Source: Saprospiraceae bacterium (GTDB lineage Bacteria; Bacteroidota; Bacteroidia; Chitinophagales; Saprospiraceae). From it: a stretch of 64,000 bases of DNA. Each line of letters starts with the position of its first letter. Within the stretch, counting starts at the first letter, position 1. The position numbers and the translations under genes are program-made. This document shows, piece after piece, positions 41,795 through 51,698 of this stretch. Location of the stretch: NCBI GenBank assembly GCA_020629315.1, contig JAHDDO010000011.1, positions 1-64,000 of the forward strand, in the 5' to 3' direction. Under the pieces are notes generated by a model that worked only from the letters and a program-made list of their open reading frames with translations, had not been told where the DNA came from and made no database searches.

Positions 41795-43954
41795 TTATTC
41801 AATGATCCGGAACTCAAGTTGCTTATCTTCTAGATTCACATCGATCAATTTCACCTTGACTGTGTCTCCAAATTTAATGATATCTCCTGTTGCTTTGCCT
41901 TGCAGTTTAAATCGCGAGCCCGCATACTGAAAATCATCATAAAGACTAATCATAGGCACAAATCCTTCTGCCTTAGTTTCCTTGATTTCTACAAAAATAC
42001 CGCGATCGATTATACCCGAGATAACCCCTTCAAAGCTTTCATTCAATCTAGAGGCCATAAATTCTACTTGCTTATATTTTATGGACTCTCTTTCGGCCTC
42101 TGCTGCCATTTTTTCTTGAGAAGAGATATGCTTGCATTTTGCTTCTAATGTTTCTTGATTTACTCGAGTTTCATTTTTCAAATTAGCGTACAAGATTCGA
42201 TGCACTAGGACATCTGCATACCTCCTGATGGGTGAGGTAAAGTGTGCATAAAAAGGAAAAGCTAATCCATAATGGCCAATATTATTGGTGGTGTAGATAG
42301 CCTTTGCCATGCAACGTATTGCTAAGGGTTCAATCAGCTTTAAAGCTTCATTTTCCTTAGATGCTTTGCTAAGCGCATTTATAGATTCCTTGACGGCCAT
42401 TGGACTTTGAAATGAAAAATCAAAACCTAATTCTTTAGCAAACAATGAAACCTCAGCTAATCGCTCCAAATCAGGAGTATCATGCACTCTATAAACAAAA
42501 GGAATAGTTTTAGTTTCTCGATCACCAATAAATCTAGCCACTTCTCTATTCGCTAAGAGCATTAGATCTTCAATCAACATATGAGCTGCCTTTCGTTCTT
42601 TTACATAAAGGCCTAAAGGCTTACCCCGTTCGTCTAATTTAAATTTAACTTCTTCAGAATCAAAGTTTACGGCACCATCCTTAAACTTTTGCTTTCTAAG
42701 TTTCAATGCAATTTCATTTAACTTCTTTAATTCCTTTGCATAATCTCCTTCCCCTGTTTCTAATACTTCTTGCGCTTCTTCGTAGGTAAAGCGTCTATCC
42801 GAGTGAATAACTGTTCGTCCAAACCAACGATTTTTGATTTTACATTGATTGTCAAATTCGAAGACAGCAGAAAAACTTAATCGATCAACATTAGGGTTAA
42901 GGGAGCATAAATTGTTAGACAACTTTTCTGGGAGCATAGCCACACACCTATCTACCAAATACACAGACGTGGATCTCCGATACGCTTCTTTGTCAATAGC
43001 GGAATTCTCTGTAACGTAATGTGTAACATCGGCAATATGAACACCCACTTCTATGTTGCCATTTTCTAATTCAGCATAGGAAATAGCATCATCAAAGTCT
43101 TTTGCTGTGTCTGGGTCAATCGTAAATGTGATCTTTTCTCTAAAATCTTTTCTTCCATCATAATCGCTAATCTGAAGTTCGTCCGGAATGAATTTTAACT
43201 CCTGCAACACATCATCTGGATAAAAGGAATCAAATCCATTTAAACTCAGAATAGATTGCATAGTTACTTCATGACTATGGTCTGCTGGAATCACTTCTTT
43301 TACTCGTCCCCAAATGGTTTTATTCTGTGCATTCCCCCAGTTTACGATATCAACAACAACGATATCCCCATCCTTTGCTTTTCCGGCATCACTAGGTTTC
43401 ACCATTATTCCCAGGGGAGATTTTGTATGTAACACATCAACTAAACAATACCTCTTTTGGAAATAGATCTTTCCAACAACAGAACTGATAGCTCGCTTAA
43501 GAATTGATTTTACCTTGGCTTCTCCTTTTCGCTTATTCTTTGGAAATACGGCAGAAACTTCAACTATATCCCCATTCATAGCTCCCTTTAAATGCTTATT
43601 AGGGATAAATAAATCCTCTTCAAGTTCATCGACCACTAAAAAAGCAGAACCATTTCGAGCCATGTCCACTTTTCCTTTATAATTATAGCTAGGGAGTTTT
43701 TCAATGTAATCCTTTATACCTGTTTTATCTAGCCTAAATTTACCATCCTTTACATGCAGTATTTTCCCTTCTTCTTCTAGAAGAGTTAACGCATGTTTAA
43801 TAGCATCTACATTATTACCCGTTTTCAGTTTGGCACTTATCTGCTTTGCATTAAATCGTTTCTTAGGCATCCGAATGAAAAGCCTAAGAATACTGCTCTT
43901 TAAGGCTCCAGAACTTAGCTTTTTTCCTTTGTATCGCTTTTTTCGTTTAGCCAT
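41795..43954 (-). CDS. rnr: Ribonuclease R
   Basis: 719 residues. It has an N-terminal winged-helix region (about 25-85), cold-shock OB domains (about 90-240), the RNB catalytic domain with the metal-binding aspartates in FTIDPDTAKDFDDAISY (about 275-290), HFTSPIRRYADVLVHR (about 580), and a C-terminal S1 domain with FEGVISGIIDRGIFVEI. A 3'-5' hydrolytic exoribonuclease that degrades structured RNA, rRNA and damaged mRNA. It begins 40 bp inside the preceding gene, with basic MAKRKKRYKGKK at the start. Confidence 0.96.
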   Translation of the reverse strand: MAKRKKRYKGKKLSSGALKSSILRLFIRMPKKRFNAKQISAKLKTGNNVDAIKHALTLLEEEGKILHVKDGKFRLDKTGIKDYIEKLPSYNYKGKVDMARNGSAFLVVDELEEDLFIPNKHLKGAMNGDIVEVSAVFPKNKRKGEAKVKSILKRAISSVVGKIYFQKRYCLVDVLHTKSPLGIMVKPSDAGKAKDGDIVVVDIVNWGNAQNKTIWGRVKEVIPADHSHEVTMQSILSLNGFDSFYPDDVLQELKFIPDELQISDYDGRKDFREKITFTIDPDTAKDFDDAISYAELENGNIEVGVHIADVTHYVTENSAIDKEAYRRSTSVYLVDRCVAMLPEKLSNNLCSLNPNVDRLSFSAVFEFDNQCKIKNRWFGRTVIHSDRRFTYEEAQEVLETGEGDYAKELKKLNEIALKLRKQKFKDGAVNFDSEEVKFKLDERGKPLGLYVKERKAAHMLIEDLMLLANREVARFIGDRETKTIPFVYRVHDTPDLERLAEVSLFAKELGFDFSFQSPMAVKESINALSKASKENEALKLIEPLAIRCMAKAIYTTNNIGHYGLAFPFYAHFTSPIRRYADVLVHRILYANLKNETRVNQETLEAKCKHISSQEKMAAEAERESIKYKQVEFMASRLNESFEGVISGIIDRGIFVEIKETKAEGFVPMISLYDDFQYAGSRFKLQGKATGDIIKFGDTVKVKLIDVNLEDKQLEFRIIE

Positions 43955-44460
43955 GTAAATGCTTCTTCTTTTTGTGATATAATATCTCCATTTTGCATTA
44001 TCTCCATATACATAGCCTGACTCGAAAGAGGCTCAAATTGATCTTCATCAGCTTGACCAACCATTATGTGTATACTTAAATCTTCTTCAATCTTTGCGAC
44101 GGAGCTTAAGACTGTATTTCCATCAGAAATCGTTCCTGCAATGACCTTTTGACCTATAATAGTTCCAGTACGCGGATCTAGAGTAACTAGTATATATTGA
44201 TGCTTTAATAGGCCGGCCTTCCAATAAATTAAGGCAATATAGTTTTCTGTTTCGCTCAATGTAACACATGGAACAAACTCAGTAAATTCATCTATTTCAG
44301 TTTCCCAACGTGCTACAAATTCTTCCAAAATCACGGGCGGAAAAACTTTGTTCATCTTACTTATCTCCTGAATGGATTCCGCTGACAATGTGATCGGTGG
44401 TTCTATCGAAGGAAAAAAACTGAGAAGATCATCAAAGGTTGGTGCTTTATTAGCTTTCAT
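43915..44460 (-). CDS. Uncharacterised acidic protein upstream of rnr
   Basis: 181 residues, not recognised. No signal peptide or membrane helix. The sequence is acidic, with a central beta-rich part (ENYIALIYWKAGLLKHQYIL, LDPRTGTIIGQKVIAGTISD) and a charged C terminus. Reality is supported by an exact TAATTTTG promoter box 16 bases upstream, start-to-stop codon use like its neighbours, and a 40-bp overlap with rnr that implies translational coupling. A role in RNA turnover would be guilt by association only. Confidence 0.72.
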   Translation of the reverse strand: MKANKAPTFDDLLSFFPSIEPPITLSAESIQEISKMNKVFPPVILEEFVARWETEIDEFTEFVPCVTLSETENYIALIYWKAGLLKHQYILVTLDPRTGTIIGQKVIAGTISDGNTVLSSVAKIEEDLSIHIMVGQADEDQFEPLSSQAMYMEIMQNGDIISQKEEAFTWLNEKSDTKEKS

Positions 44461-44476
44461 GCAATTAATTCAACCA

Positions 44477-44484
44477 CAAAATTA
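44477..44484 (-). promoter_or_regulatory. -7 box TAATTTTG for the 43915-44460 gene and rnr
   Basis: Exact TAnnTTTG on the minus strand, 16 bases before the ATG of the first gene. Confidence 0.62.
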
Positions 44485-44517
44485 GCTGAAATAGTTTTAT
44501 GGTACCCTGTAAAATTC

Positions 44518-46416
44518 TTAAAGAGCGTTTTCTTTTATTACCGCTACAATCTGTGGATTTAGAAGTGTTGAGACATCACCTAATTGATCAAATTCTTTAG
44601 CCGCTATTTTTCGTAATATTCGACGCATGATTTTTCCAGACCGTGTCTTTGGCAATGCAGGAACGAATTGAATTTTATCTGGCTTAGCTATAGGACCTAT
44701 TTCTCTTCGTACAACTTCAATGACCTCATTTCGAACTGTATCATCTAATTCAGAATCACCCGAACATATAAGATACGCATAGATACCTTGACCTTTGATC
44801 TCATGAGGATAGCCTACCACTGCAGATTCTATAACACGAGGGTGCGCATTTATAGCGTTTTCAACTTCAGCTGTTCCTATTCTATGCCCAGAGACATTAA
44901 TGACATCATCTACCCTACCAATCACCCTAATTCTTCCTTCTGAATCCGTTCTTGCACCGTCTCCTGTAAAGTACTTTCCTTCAAAAGCAGAAAAATATAC
45001 TTGTTTACACCGCTCATGGTCGCCATAGGTAGTTCGTATCATAGATGGCCATGGAAAAGATATACATAATAAGCCTTCCGAATTATATTCTCGAATTTCT
45101 TCGCCCGATGGATCCACTAAAACGGCTTGAACTCCAGGCAAAGGGTATGCCGCATACGTGGGTTTACAATCGGTTACTCCCGGAATAGAAGAGATCATAA
45201 TGCCACCCGTTTCCGTCTGCCACCAAGTGTCAACAATAGGTGCTTTAAAACACCCAATCTTTTCATTATACCAATGCCATGCTTCCTCATTTATAGGTTC
45301 ACCGACACTGCCTATAACCTTAAGGCTAGTGAGATCATGGCCTTCTGTCCACTCATCTCCACATGCCATCAATGCTCTTATCGCTGTTGGCGCTGTGTAG
45401 AATTGGTTTACCTTATATTTTTCTACAATATTCCAAAATCTAGATGCATCTGGGTAGCTTGGGACCCCTTCAAACATAATCGTAGTCGCTCGAGATAAAA
45501 GAGGGCCATATACTATGTAAGAGTGACCCGTAATCCAACCAATATCGGCCGTACACCAGTATATGTCTCCGGGTTCGTATTGAAAAACATTTTGAAAACT
45601 ATACGCTGTATATACCATATAGCCCCCGTGGGTATGCACGACTCCTTTAGGCTTGCCTGTAGATCCTGAAGTATATAAAATAAAAAGAGGGTCTTCTGAA
45701 TCCATTATTTCCACGGGACATTCTGTAGGCATATTGTCCATTTTCTCATGCCACCACTTATCTACATCATCACTCCAATTAATTGGATTGCCTGTGTTTT
45801 TATGAACAAGCACATGTGAAACGCTATTACAAGAAATATCCATAGCTTCATCCACAATAGCCTTTACAGGAATTGATTTTTCGCCCCTTTCATTGTAATC
45901 AGAACAGATGATCATTTTAGCTTGTGCATCATCAACTCTATCGGCCAAAGCTTGTGCAGAAAATCCTGCAAAAACAACAGAATGTATAGCGCCTATCCGA
46001 GCACAAGCCAAAATACCAATGGCCAGTTCTGGAACCATAGGCATATAAAATACTACCCGATCTCCTTTGGAAATATCCATGGCCTTCAGGGCATTAGCTG
46101 TTTTGCATACTGCCTTGTGCAATTCGTCATAGCTAAACTTTTTAAAAGCTTCTGTAGGGTCATTGGGCTCCCAAATTAAGGCAGTATCATCACCATGATC
46201 TTCTAAATGAACATCTAGACAGTTGTAGCAAATATTCGTCTTTCCTTCGATAAACCATTTTACATCAGGTGTATCAAATTCCCACTGTAACACTTCAGTA
46301 TACGGCTCAAACCAATGAAAGCTTTTAGCTTGTTCGTCCCAAAAGGAAGTAGGATCATCAATGGCTTTTTTGCATAAAGCTTGGTAATGCTCTAAATTCT
46401 TTATCCGTGTAGGCAT
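44518..46416 (-). CDS. acs: Acetyl-CoA synthetase (AMP-forming)
   Basis: 632 residues. It activates acetate to acetyl-CoA through acetyl-AMP. The AMP-binding signature YTSGSTGKPKGVVHTHGG lies at about 250-270; DTWWQTETGG is the acetate-pocket region; GRVDDVINVSGHRIGT marks the hinge; and the acetylation-regulated lysine is in LPKTRSGKIMRR near the C terminus. I start at the ATG at 46416 (MPTRIKNLEHY) rather than the TTG 11 codons upstream. It is divergent from sdhCAB across a 214-bp region holding two inverted repeats. Confidence 0.97.
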   Translation of the reverse strand: MPTRIKNLEHYQALCKKAIDDPTSFWDEQAKSFHWFEPYTEVLQWEFDTPDVKWFIEGKTNICYNCLDVHLEDHGDDTALIWEPNDPTEAFKKFSYDELHKAVCKTANALKAMDISKGDRVVFYMPMVPELAIGILACARIGAIHSVVFAGFSAQALADRVDDAQAKMIICSDYNERGEKSIPVKAIVDEAMDISCNSVSHVLVHKNTGNPINWSDDVDKWWHEKMDNMPTECPVEIMDSEDPLFILYTSGSTGKPKGVVHTHGGYMVYTAYSFQNVFQYEPGDIYWCTADIGWITGHSYIVYGPLLSRATTIMFEGVPSYPDASRFWNIVEKYKVNQFYTAPTAIRALMACGDEWTEGHDLTSLKVIGSVGEPINEEAWHWYNEKIGCFKAPIVDTWWQTETGGIMISSIPGVTDCKPTYAAYPLPGVQAVLVDPSGEEIREYNSEGLLCISFPWPSMIRTTYGDHERCKQVYFSAFEGKYFTGDGARTDSEGRIRVIGRVDDVINVSGHRIGTAEVENAINAHPRVIESAVVGYPHEIKGQGIYAYLICSGDSELDDTVRNEVIEVVRREIGPIAKPDKIQFVPALPKTRSGKIMRRILRKIAAKEFDQLGDVSTLLNPQIVAVIKENAL

Positions 46417-46504
46417 CCTTTTTTGCCCCAAAATACAAATTAAGCCCAAGCAGCTCCAGAAGAATATTTGGCATATCGAGTAGAATCCATAATTAACTAC
46501 AAGC

Positions 46505-46522
46505 TAATGCAGCATTGCATTA
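46505..46522. promoter_or_regulatory. Inverted repeat TAATGCA-GCAT-TGCATTA
   Basis: Perfect 7-bp arms around a 4-base spacer, in the acs-sdhC divergent region. Too AT-rich and without a T-tract to be a terminator; a candidate operator. Confidence 0.45.
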
Positions 46523-46527
46523 ATTAA

Positions 46528-46543
46528 AATCATTAGAATGATT
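46528..46543. promoter_or_regulatory. Inverted repeat AATCATT-AG-AATGATT
   Basis: Perfect 7-bp arms around a 2-base spacer, 54 bp upstream of the sdhC -7 box and next to the first inverted repeat. Candidate regulator site for acs and/or sdh. Confidence 0.42.
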
Positions 46544-46596
46544 CTAAATAAGTACTAGTGACTGTTATTTAACCTAGCTCCCCTTATAGTATTTTC

Positions 46597-46604
46597 TATT
46601 TTTG
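46597..46604 (+). promoter_or_regulatory. sdhCAB -7 box TATTTTTG
   Basis: Exact TAnnTTTG, 26 bases before the sdhC ATG. Confidence 0.65.
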
Positions 46605-46630
46605 AACGAACACAAACGGAAGATTACATT

Positions 46631-47311
46631 ATGAAATGGATCATACAATTTTTCTCATCCAGCATAGGTAAAAAAGTGATAATGAGTCTGACAGGTTTGT
46701 TTCTTATCTCATTTCTCTTTGTCCATCTTATTGGCAATTTACAATTATTGTACGATGATGGTGGAGAGGCATTTAATACCTATGCATACTTTATGACCCA
46801 TAACCCGCTTATAAAAGGCATCTCGTATGGGTTATACTTCTTTATACTATTACACACTATACAAGGTGTAATTATTGCTGCTAAAAATCGATCAGCAAAA
46901 GGGTATAAGTATTCAAAGCCTTCTGGTGAAAATGCAAAGTGGGCATCAAAAAATATGGCTTTACTTGGTTTATTAATCCTTGCGTTTTTATTTCTCCACA
47001 TGGGAGATTTCTGGTTAAAAATGAAATTGGGCCAACTCGGTATGGTAGCAGTGGAAGCGTATGATTTTAAAGTTGCCGATCTATATTCCAGAGTAAGTAT
47101 AGCTTATCAAAATCCAATTATAGTTGGTTCATATCTAATTGGCTTGGTGGCTTTGTATTTCCATCTTTCTCATGGGTTTAGTAGTGCTTTCCAAACGCTT
47201 GGCCTTAACCACAAGAAATACACACCGCTTATCAATGGTTTAGGTATGCTTTATGCGATTGTGGTACCATTGGCCTTTGCCGTGATACCTATTTTCATGT
47301 ACTTCAAATAA
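46631..47311 (+). CDS. sdhC: Succinate dehydrogenase cytochrome b subunit
   Basis: 226 residues with five transmembrane helices, the single-polypeptide type B anchor used by Bacteroidota complex II. Candidate heme-ligating histidines are seen in FVHLIGNLQL, LLHTIQGV, FLHMGDFW and YFHLSHGFSSAFQ. It anchors SdhAB to the inner membrane and passes electrons to menaquinone. It is followed immediately by sdhA (9-bp gap), and no sdhD is present or needed. Confidence 0.94.
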   Translation: MKWIIQFFSSSIGKKVIMSLTGLFLISFLFVHLIGNLQLLYDDGGEAFNTYAYFMTHNPLIKGISYGLYFFILLHTIQGVIIAAKNRSAKGYKYSKPSGENAKWASKNMALLGLLILAFLFLHMGDFWLKMKLGQLGMVAVEAYDFKVADLYSRVSIAYQNPIIVGSYLIGLVALYFHLSHGFSSAFQTLGLNHKKYTPLINGLGMLYAIVVPLAFAVIPIFMYFK

Positions 47312-47320
47312 TTGGAACAT

Positions 47321-49324
47321 ATGTCATCTATTGATTTAAAATCAAATACTCCCGAAGGTCCTTTAAAAACCAAGTGGAGTGAATATAAGGGGACCATGAA
47401 TTTGGTAGCTCCAAATAACAAAAGAAGAATAGAGGTGATTGTTGTAGGGACTGGCTTAGCTGGTGCTTCAGCAGCTGCTACATTGGGAGAACTAGGATAT
47501 AATGTAAAGGCCTTCACCTTTCATGATAGCCCTAGAAGAGCGCATAGTATTGCAGCACAGGGAGGAATAAATGCCGCCAAAAATTATCAAAATGATGGGG
47601 ATAGTACCTATCGTCTTTTTTATGATACCATTAAAGGGGGTGACTACAGATCACGTGAATCCAACGTGTATCGTTTAGCTGAAGTCAGTGCTTCTATTAT
47701 AGACCAATGTGTCGCACAAGGCGTACCCTTCGCCAGAGAATACGGAGGACTGTTAGCCAATCGTTCATTTGGCGGGGTGCAAGTTTCGAGAACTTTTTAC
47801 GCAAGAGGTCAAACTGGTCAGCAGCTTTTAATTGGTGCTTATCAGGCTCTTTCTCGACAGATATCTACAGGTCAAGTAAAAATGTACAACCGACATGAAA
47901 TGTTGGACCTTGTAAAAGTAGATGGAAAAGCAAGAGGAATCATCACTCGTAATTTATTGACTGGCAAATTAGAAAGACACGCCGCACACTGCGTTGTATT
48001 AGCAACCGGTGGGTATGGCAATGTATTCTATCTATCGACCAATGCGATGAACTCAAATGTTAGTGCCGCATGGAGAAGTGTACGAAGAGGTGCATTAATG
48101 GCAAACCCTTGCTTCACTCAAATACACCCCACTTGCATTCCTGTTTCCGGTGAATATCAATCGAAATTGACATTGATGTCAGAATCACTGAGAAATGATG
48201 GTCGTGTATGGGTGCCTAAAACTGAAGAAGATGCAATAGCTATTCGCGAAGGAAGAAAGAAAGGAAATGATATAGCAGAAGAAGATAGAGACTACTATTT
48301 AGAAAGAAGGTACCCTGCCTTTGGAAATCTAGTGCCAAGGGATGTTGCATCGCGAGCAGCTAAAACGGCCTGTGATGAAGGAAAAGGGGTTTCTCCTACA
48401 GGTCTTGCTGTATTTTTAGATTTTGCCAGTGCCATTGAACGATATGGTAAGGCTGCTGCACATTCTAAAAACATTTCGAATCCTTCACAAAAGAAAATAC
48501 TTGAATTAGGGGAATCTGTAGTTTCTCAGAAATACGGAAACTTGTTTGAGATGTATGAAAAAATCACAGGCGAGGACCCTTATAAAAATCCTATGAAAAT
48601 TTACCCAGCTGTGCATTACACGATGGGCGGCGTTTGGGTGGATTATAATCTTCAAACTAATATACCAGGTCTTTTCGCATTAGGTGAGGCTAATTTTTCT
48701 GACCACGGCGCCAATAGACTTGGAGCCAGTGCTTTAATGCAAGGCTTGGCAGATGGCTATTTTGTGATTCCATATACTATTGGACAATTTCTCTCTAAAG
48801 AAATTAGAACGCCAATGATCTCTGATCAAACAGCAGAGTTTGATGCTGCAGAGAAAGCCGTTCAAGATCGAATTGATAATTTGATGAATATTCAAGGCAA
48901 TCAATCTGTAGAAAGTTTCCATAGGCGTCTTGGTAAGATTATGTGGGAATACTGTGGTATGTCTAGAAGTGCAGAAGGACTAAAGAAGGGTCGTCAAATG
49001 ATAAGAGACTTACGTGATGAGTTTTATAAAGACGTATTTATTCCAGGAAGCGCTAATGAATTCAATCCTGAATTAGAAAAAGCTACCAAGGTGGCTGATT
49101 TTCTTGAACTAGGTGAAGTTATGATGTGTGATGCCTTAGATAGAAATGAATCTTGTGGTGGTCATTTTAGAGAAGAATATCAAACCCCTGAGGGTGAAGC
49201 ATTACGTAATGATGCAGACTACACTTACGTTTCAGCGTGGGAATGGAATGATAAAGATCCCATTTTACATAAAGAAGATCTTGAATTTAAAAACGTTGAA
49301 TTAAAGACAAGGTCTTATAAATAA
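47321..49324 (+). CDS. sdhA: Succinate dehydrogenase/fumarate reductase flavoprotein subunit
   Basis: 667 residues. The N-terminal FAD-binding motif is [20 protein letters not shown]; the covalent-FAD histidine lies in [16 protein letters not shown]; substrate-site residues are in [12 protein letters not shown] and [20 protein letters not shown]. It oxidises succinate to fumarate on the cytosolic face of the inner membrane. I chose the ATG at 47321 instead of the TTG three codons upstream. Operon order sdhC-A-B with 9- and 24-bp gaps is typical for the phylum. Confidence 0.97.
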   Translation: MSSIDLKSNTPEGPLKTKWSEYKGTMNLVAPNNKRRIEVIVVGTGLAGASAAATLGELGYNVKAFTFHDSPRRAHSIAAQGGINAAKNYQNDGDSTYRLFYDTIKGGDYRSRESNVYRLAEVSASIIDQCVAQGVPFAREYGGLLANRSFGGVQVSRTFYARGQTGQQLLIGAYQALSRQISTGQVKMYNRHEMLDLVKVDGKARGIITRNLLTGKLERHAAHCVVLATGGYGNVFYLSTNAMNSNVSAAWRSVRRGALMANPCFTQIHPTCIPVSGEYQSKLTLMSESLRNDGRVWVPKTEEDAIAIREGRKKGNDIAEEDRDYYLERRYPAFGNLVPRDVASRAAKTACDEGKGVSPTGLAVFLDFASAIERYGKAAAHSKNISNPSQKKILELGESVVSQKYGNLFEMYEKITGEDPYKNPMKIYPAVHYTMGGVWVDYNLQTNIPGLFALGEANFSDHGANRLGASALMQGLADGYFVIPYTIGQFLSKEIRTPMISDQTAEFDAAEKAVQDRIDNLMNIQGNQSVESFHRRLGKIMWEYCGMSRSAEGLKKGRQMIRDLRDEFYKDVFIPGSANEFNPELEKATKVADFLELGEVMMCDALDRNESCGGHFREEYQTPEGEALRNDADYTYVSAWEWNDKDPILHKEDLEFKNVELKTRSYK

Positions 49325-49348
49325 TTAACTGATTAACGAATCAAGAGT

Positions 49349-50095
49349 ATGAAACTTAAACTAAAGATCTGGAGACAACCTTCTTCCGAAGCAAGAGGAA
49401 GACTCGAAAGCTATATTGTTGAAGCCAATGAACATATGTCATTTCTTGAAATGATGGATGTTTTAAATGAGCAGTTAATCGCAGAAAAAAAGGAGCCGGT
49501 GGCCTTTGAGCACGACTGTAGAGAAGGTATATGTGGCACTTGCAATATGGTTATAAATGGCAGACCTCATGGACCTCAACGAGGTACTACTACCTGCCAG
49601 CTACATATGAGACATTTTAATGATGGGGATGTAATTACAGTTGAACCATGGCGAGCAAAAGCCTTTCCGGTTATTAAAGATTTAGTAGTAGATAGAAGTG
49701 GATTTGACAGGATTATTCAGGCAGGAGGATATATTTCTGTAAATACTGGCCAAGCTCCAGATGGTAATTCTATCCCTATCGAAAAGGACACTGCTTCAGA
49801 AGCTTTCGATGCAGCTACCTGTATTGGTTGTGGTGCTTGCGTAGCAGCTTGTCCTAATGGATCAGCCATGCTTTTTACCTCAGCCAAAGTAGCACACTTA
49901 GGAAAGTTGCCGCAAGGTAAAGTCGAACACGTTGCTAGAGTTAAAAATATGGTAGACCAAATGGATGAAGAAGGATTTGGTAACTGTTCGAATACAGGTG
50001 CATGTGAAGTCGAATGTCCAAAAGAAATTTCTATTGAAAATATAGCTATGTTGAATAGGTCATATATGGCTAGTATTTTCGGTGCTAATAAATAA
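49349..50095 (+). CDS. sdhB: Succinate dehydrogenase/fumarate reductase iron-sulfur subunit
   Basis: 248 residues. [2Fe-2S] ligands: C57, C62, C65 and C83 in [16 protein letters not shown] and [10 protein letters not shown]. The [4Fe-4S]/[3Fe-4S] ferredoxin module starts at C158 ([15 protein letters not shown]) and continues to [14 protein letters not shown] near residue 220. It relays electrons from the flavin in SdhA to the quinone site at SdhC. It is the last gene of the operon, followed by a weak hairpin. Confidence 0.97.
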   Translation: MKLKLKIWRQPSSEARGRLESYIVEANEHMSFLEMMDVLNEQLIAEKKEPVAFEHDCREGICGTCNMVINGRPHGPQRGTTTCQLHMRHFNDGDVITVEPWRAKAFPVIKDLVVDRSGFDRIIQAGGYISVNTGQAPDGNSIPIEKDTASEAFDAATCIGCGACVAACPNGSAMLFTSAKVAHLGKLPQGKVEHVARVKNMVDQMDEEGFGNCSNTGACEVECPKEISIENIAMLNRSYMASIFGANK

Positions 50096-50103
50096 TTCAT
50101 GAT

Positions 50104-50130
50104 TAGGGGGTGGGTCAATGTCATCCCCTA
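50104..50130. terminator. Weak hairpin after sdhB
   Basis: A TAGGGGGTG/CATCCCCTA stem with one G-T wobble and a 9-base loop. No good T-tract follows on the plus strand, so efficiency as an intrinsic terminator is doubtful. Confidence 0.4.
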
Positions 50131-50144
50131 TTCAAAACACCTTC

Positions 50145-51545
50145 CTAATAGACAGCTAATTTTTCTAAAAACCATTTACGCTCCGTCAATACTTTTTCTC
50201 CTTGTATTGCCTTTCTAAGTTTTTCCAACTTGTTTTTATCAAATTTTTTAAGCCTAATGAGCTTTTTAAAGTATGAGATTATATTCTTATAATTGGTTTT
50301 GTGATAGCCTAGCACTTTGCTCCTAATGATATACATATTCATGCTATCTAAATGAGATTCTAAAAGATCATACTCATCTAAATCATAATAAATTTTCGCT
50401 TGCAAGGATTTGGCGGCTAGACTGATTAGATGATCTTTGAAATCTGCTTGTACAATATTACTAAGTGCCTCATCACAGTCTCCTTTATAATAATTTATCA
50501 GTGCCAGATTCATATGGAATGCAGCATTTCTGTCCTCCCTAAATAAATAAGGCTCGAATCGTCGTGTTAATTCCTCTGCTTTTTCAAAAGCCCCCGTTCG
50601 GATTGCCATCATTACCATATTACGATAGCTAAATCTTGAAAGCTTACCTTGTATAAAGAGTATACCAGTCTCTAAGGATCGTTCATACAATGCTATTCCT
50701 ATCCTCCCATAATTAAAGTCTCCACCATTTAATCTGCGGATACAATAATTCAAGGCAAAGAAATATAAGGAGCGTAATTCATCTGCCTTAAATGAATCAG
50801 CATGTTGATCAATAATACGCGTAAACTCTTCAAAATGAGATTCATTGTCAAATTCAAGAAGCATATTACAGGCATAATAGTATACTTCTACAAATGGAGA
50901 GTCATAAAAATCGTGCGTTTCAACCCACCTTAAAATGGGTGTAAAAGGTATCGTACGATCACTTTTATAAATATTTTGATGGCTTAATGCGTAACAGATA
51001 AATCGGAGCTTTTTATAATAATAACTGACATCTGTTAACTCCAATAAAGCATCGAAATCTATTTCATGACTTCGCCCTTTTAAAGATGTAAATTGATAAT
51101 ATTCAAATTGCAATTCAATCTGTTGATCAAGATTGAAATAATTCGGATTTGCTCTCAGCTTTTTATTCGCCTTATTAAATGAAGCATTGAAATGCTTATC
51201 TAAACCGTTCTTTTGATATAATGACAATAATTTCAGATCACTCTCTGCATTTGATTCAACTTGGATGATGTCTTTGATTAAATAGAATTTTTCTACAACC
51301 TTATACATTTGGCTTTGGAGAAATCTAAACTTTTGATCGTTGTATTGAGTTCTTGGAAATACTCTTTCAAACAAATGAGTTTTGCTAGAGACATTTTTTG
51401 TTTTGAGTTGCAGCAATATTTCAAGTAATAACATTGTACTAGAAGACGACAAACTGAAGACCCCAGCTTTGACTAAAGATGATAATTGATCGATTTCTTT
51501 GTTCGATAGTGTTTCTAGTAGCAATAACAACTTAGATTGATTCAA
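50145..51545 (-). CDS. Uncharacterised alpha-helical repeat protein
   Basis: 466 residues, not recognised. It is almost wholly helical, with TPR-like pairs such as FEKAEELTRRFEPYLF and YKGDCDEALSNIVQADFK, and no signal peptide or membrane segment, so it is probably a cytosolic scaffold. N-terminal SNKEIDQLSSLVKAG resembles a family of roughly 450-500-residue proteins that I associate with Saprospiraceae genomes; that match is from memory. The start seems to be TTG at 51545; no nearby in-frame ATG exists. It lies alone, convergent with sdhB. Confidence 0.75.
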   Translation of the reverse strand: MNQSKLLLLLETLSNKEIDQLSSLVKAGVFSLSSSSTMLLLEILLQLKTKNVSSKTHLFERVFPRTQYNDQKFRFLQSQMYKVVEKFYLIKDIIQVESNAESDLKLLSLYQKNGLDKHFNASFNKANKKLRANPNYFNLDQQIELQFEYYQFTSLKGRSHEIDFDALLELTDVSYYYKKLRFICYALSHQNIYKSDRTIPFTPILRWVETHDFYDSPFVEVYYYACNMLLEFDNESHFEEFTRIIDQHADSFKADELRSLYFFALNYCIRRLNGGDFNYGRIGIALYERSLETGILFIQGKLSRFSYRNMVMMAIRTGAFEKAEELTRRFEPYLFREDRNAAFHMNLALINYYKGDCDEALSNIVQADFKDHLISLAAKSLQAKIYYDLDEYDLLESHLDSMNMYIIRSKVLGYHKTNYKNIISYFKKLIRLKKFDKNKLEKLRKAIQGEKVLTERKWFLEKLAVY

Positions 51546-51698
51546 AACTTAATATTTAGTAATTATCTGATATACAGTGTTTTATATTCTATTAATTACT
51601 ATTTAAACGAAACAAATATGAATAATTGTCTTTTTTCTTTGAGGTATTTCTTTTGATTTTTGACCTATGAACATATTTCGAATCAAAAAACAACGATC

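Noticed and set aside
45127..45498. Open frame antisense to acs
   Set aside because: No start context or protein-like composition; it lies opposite a clearly conserved gene.
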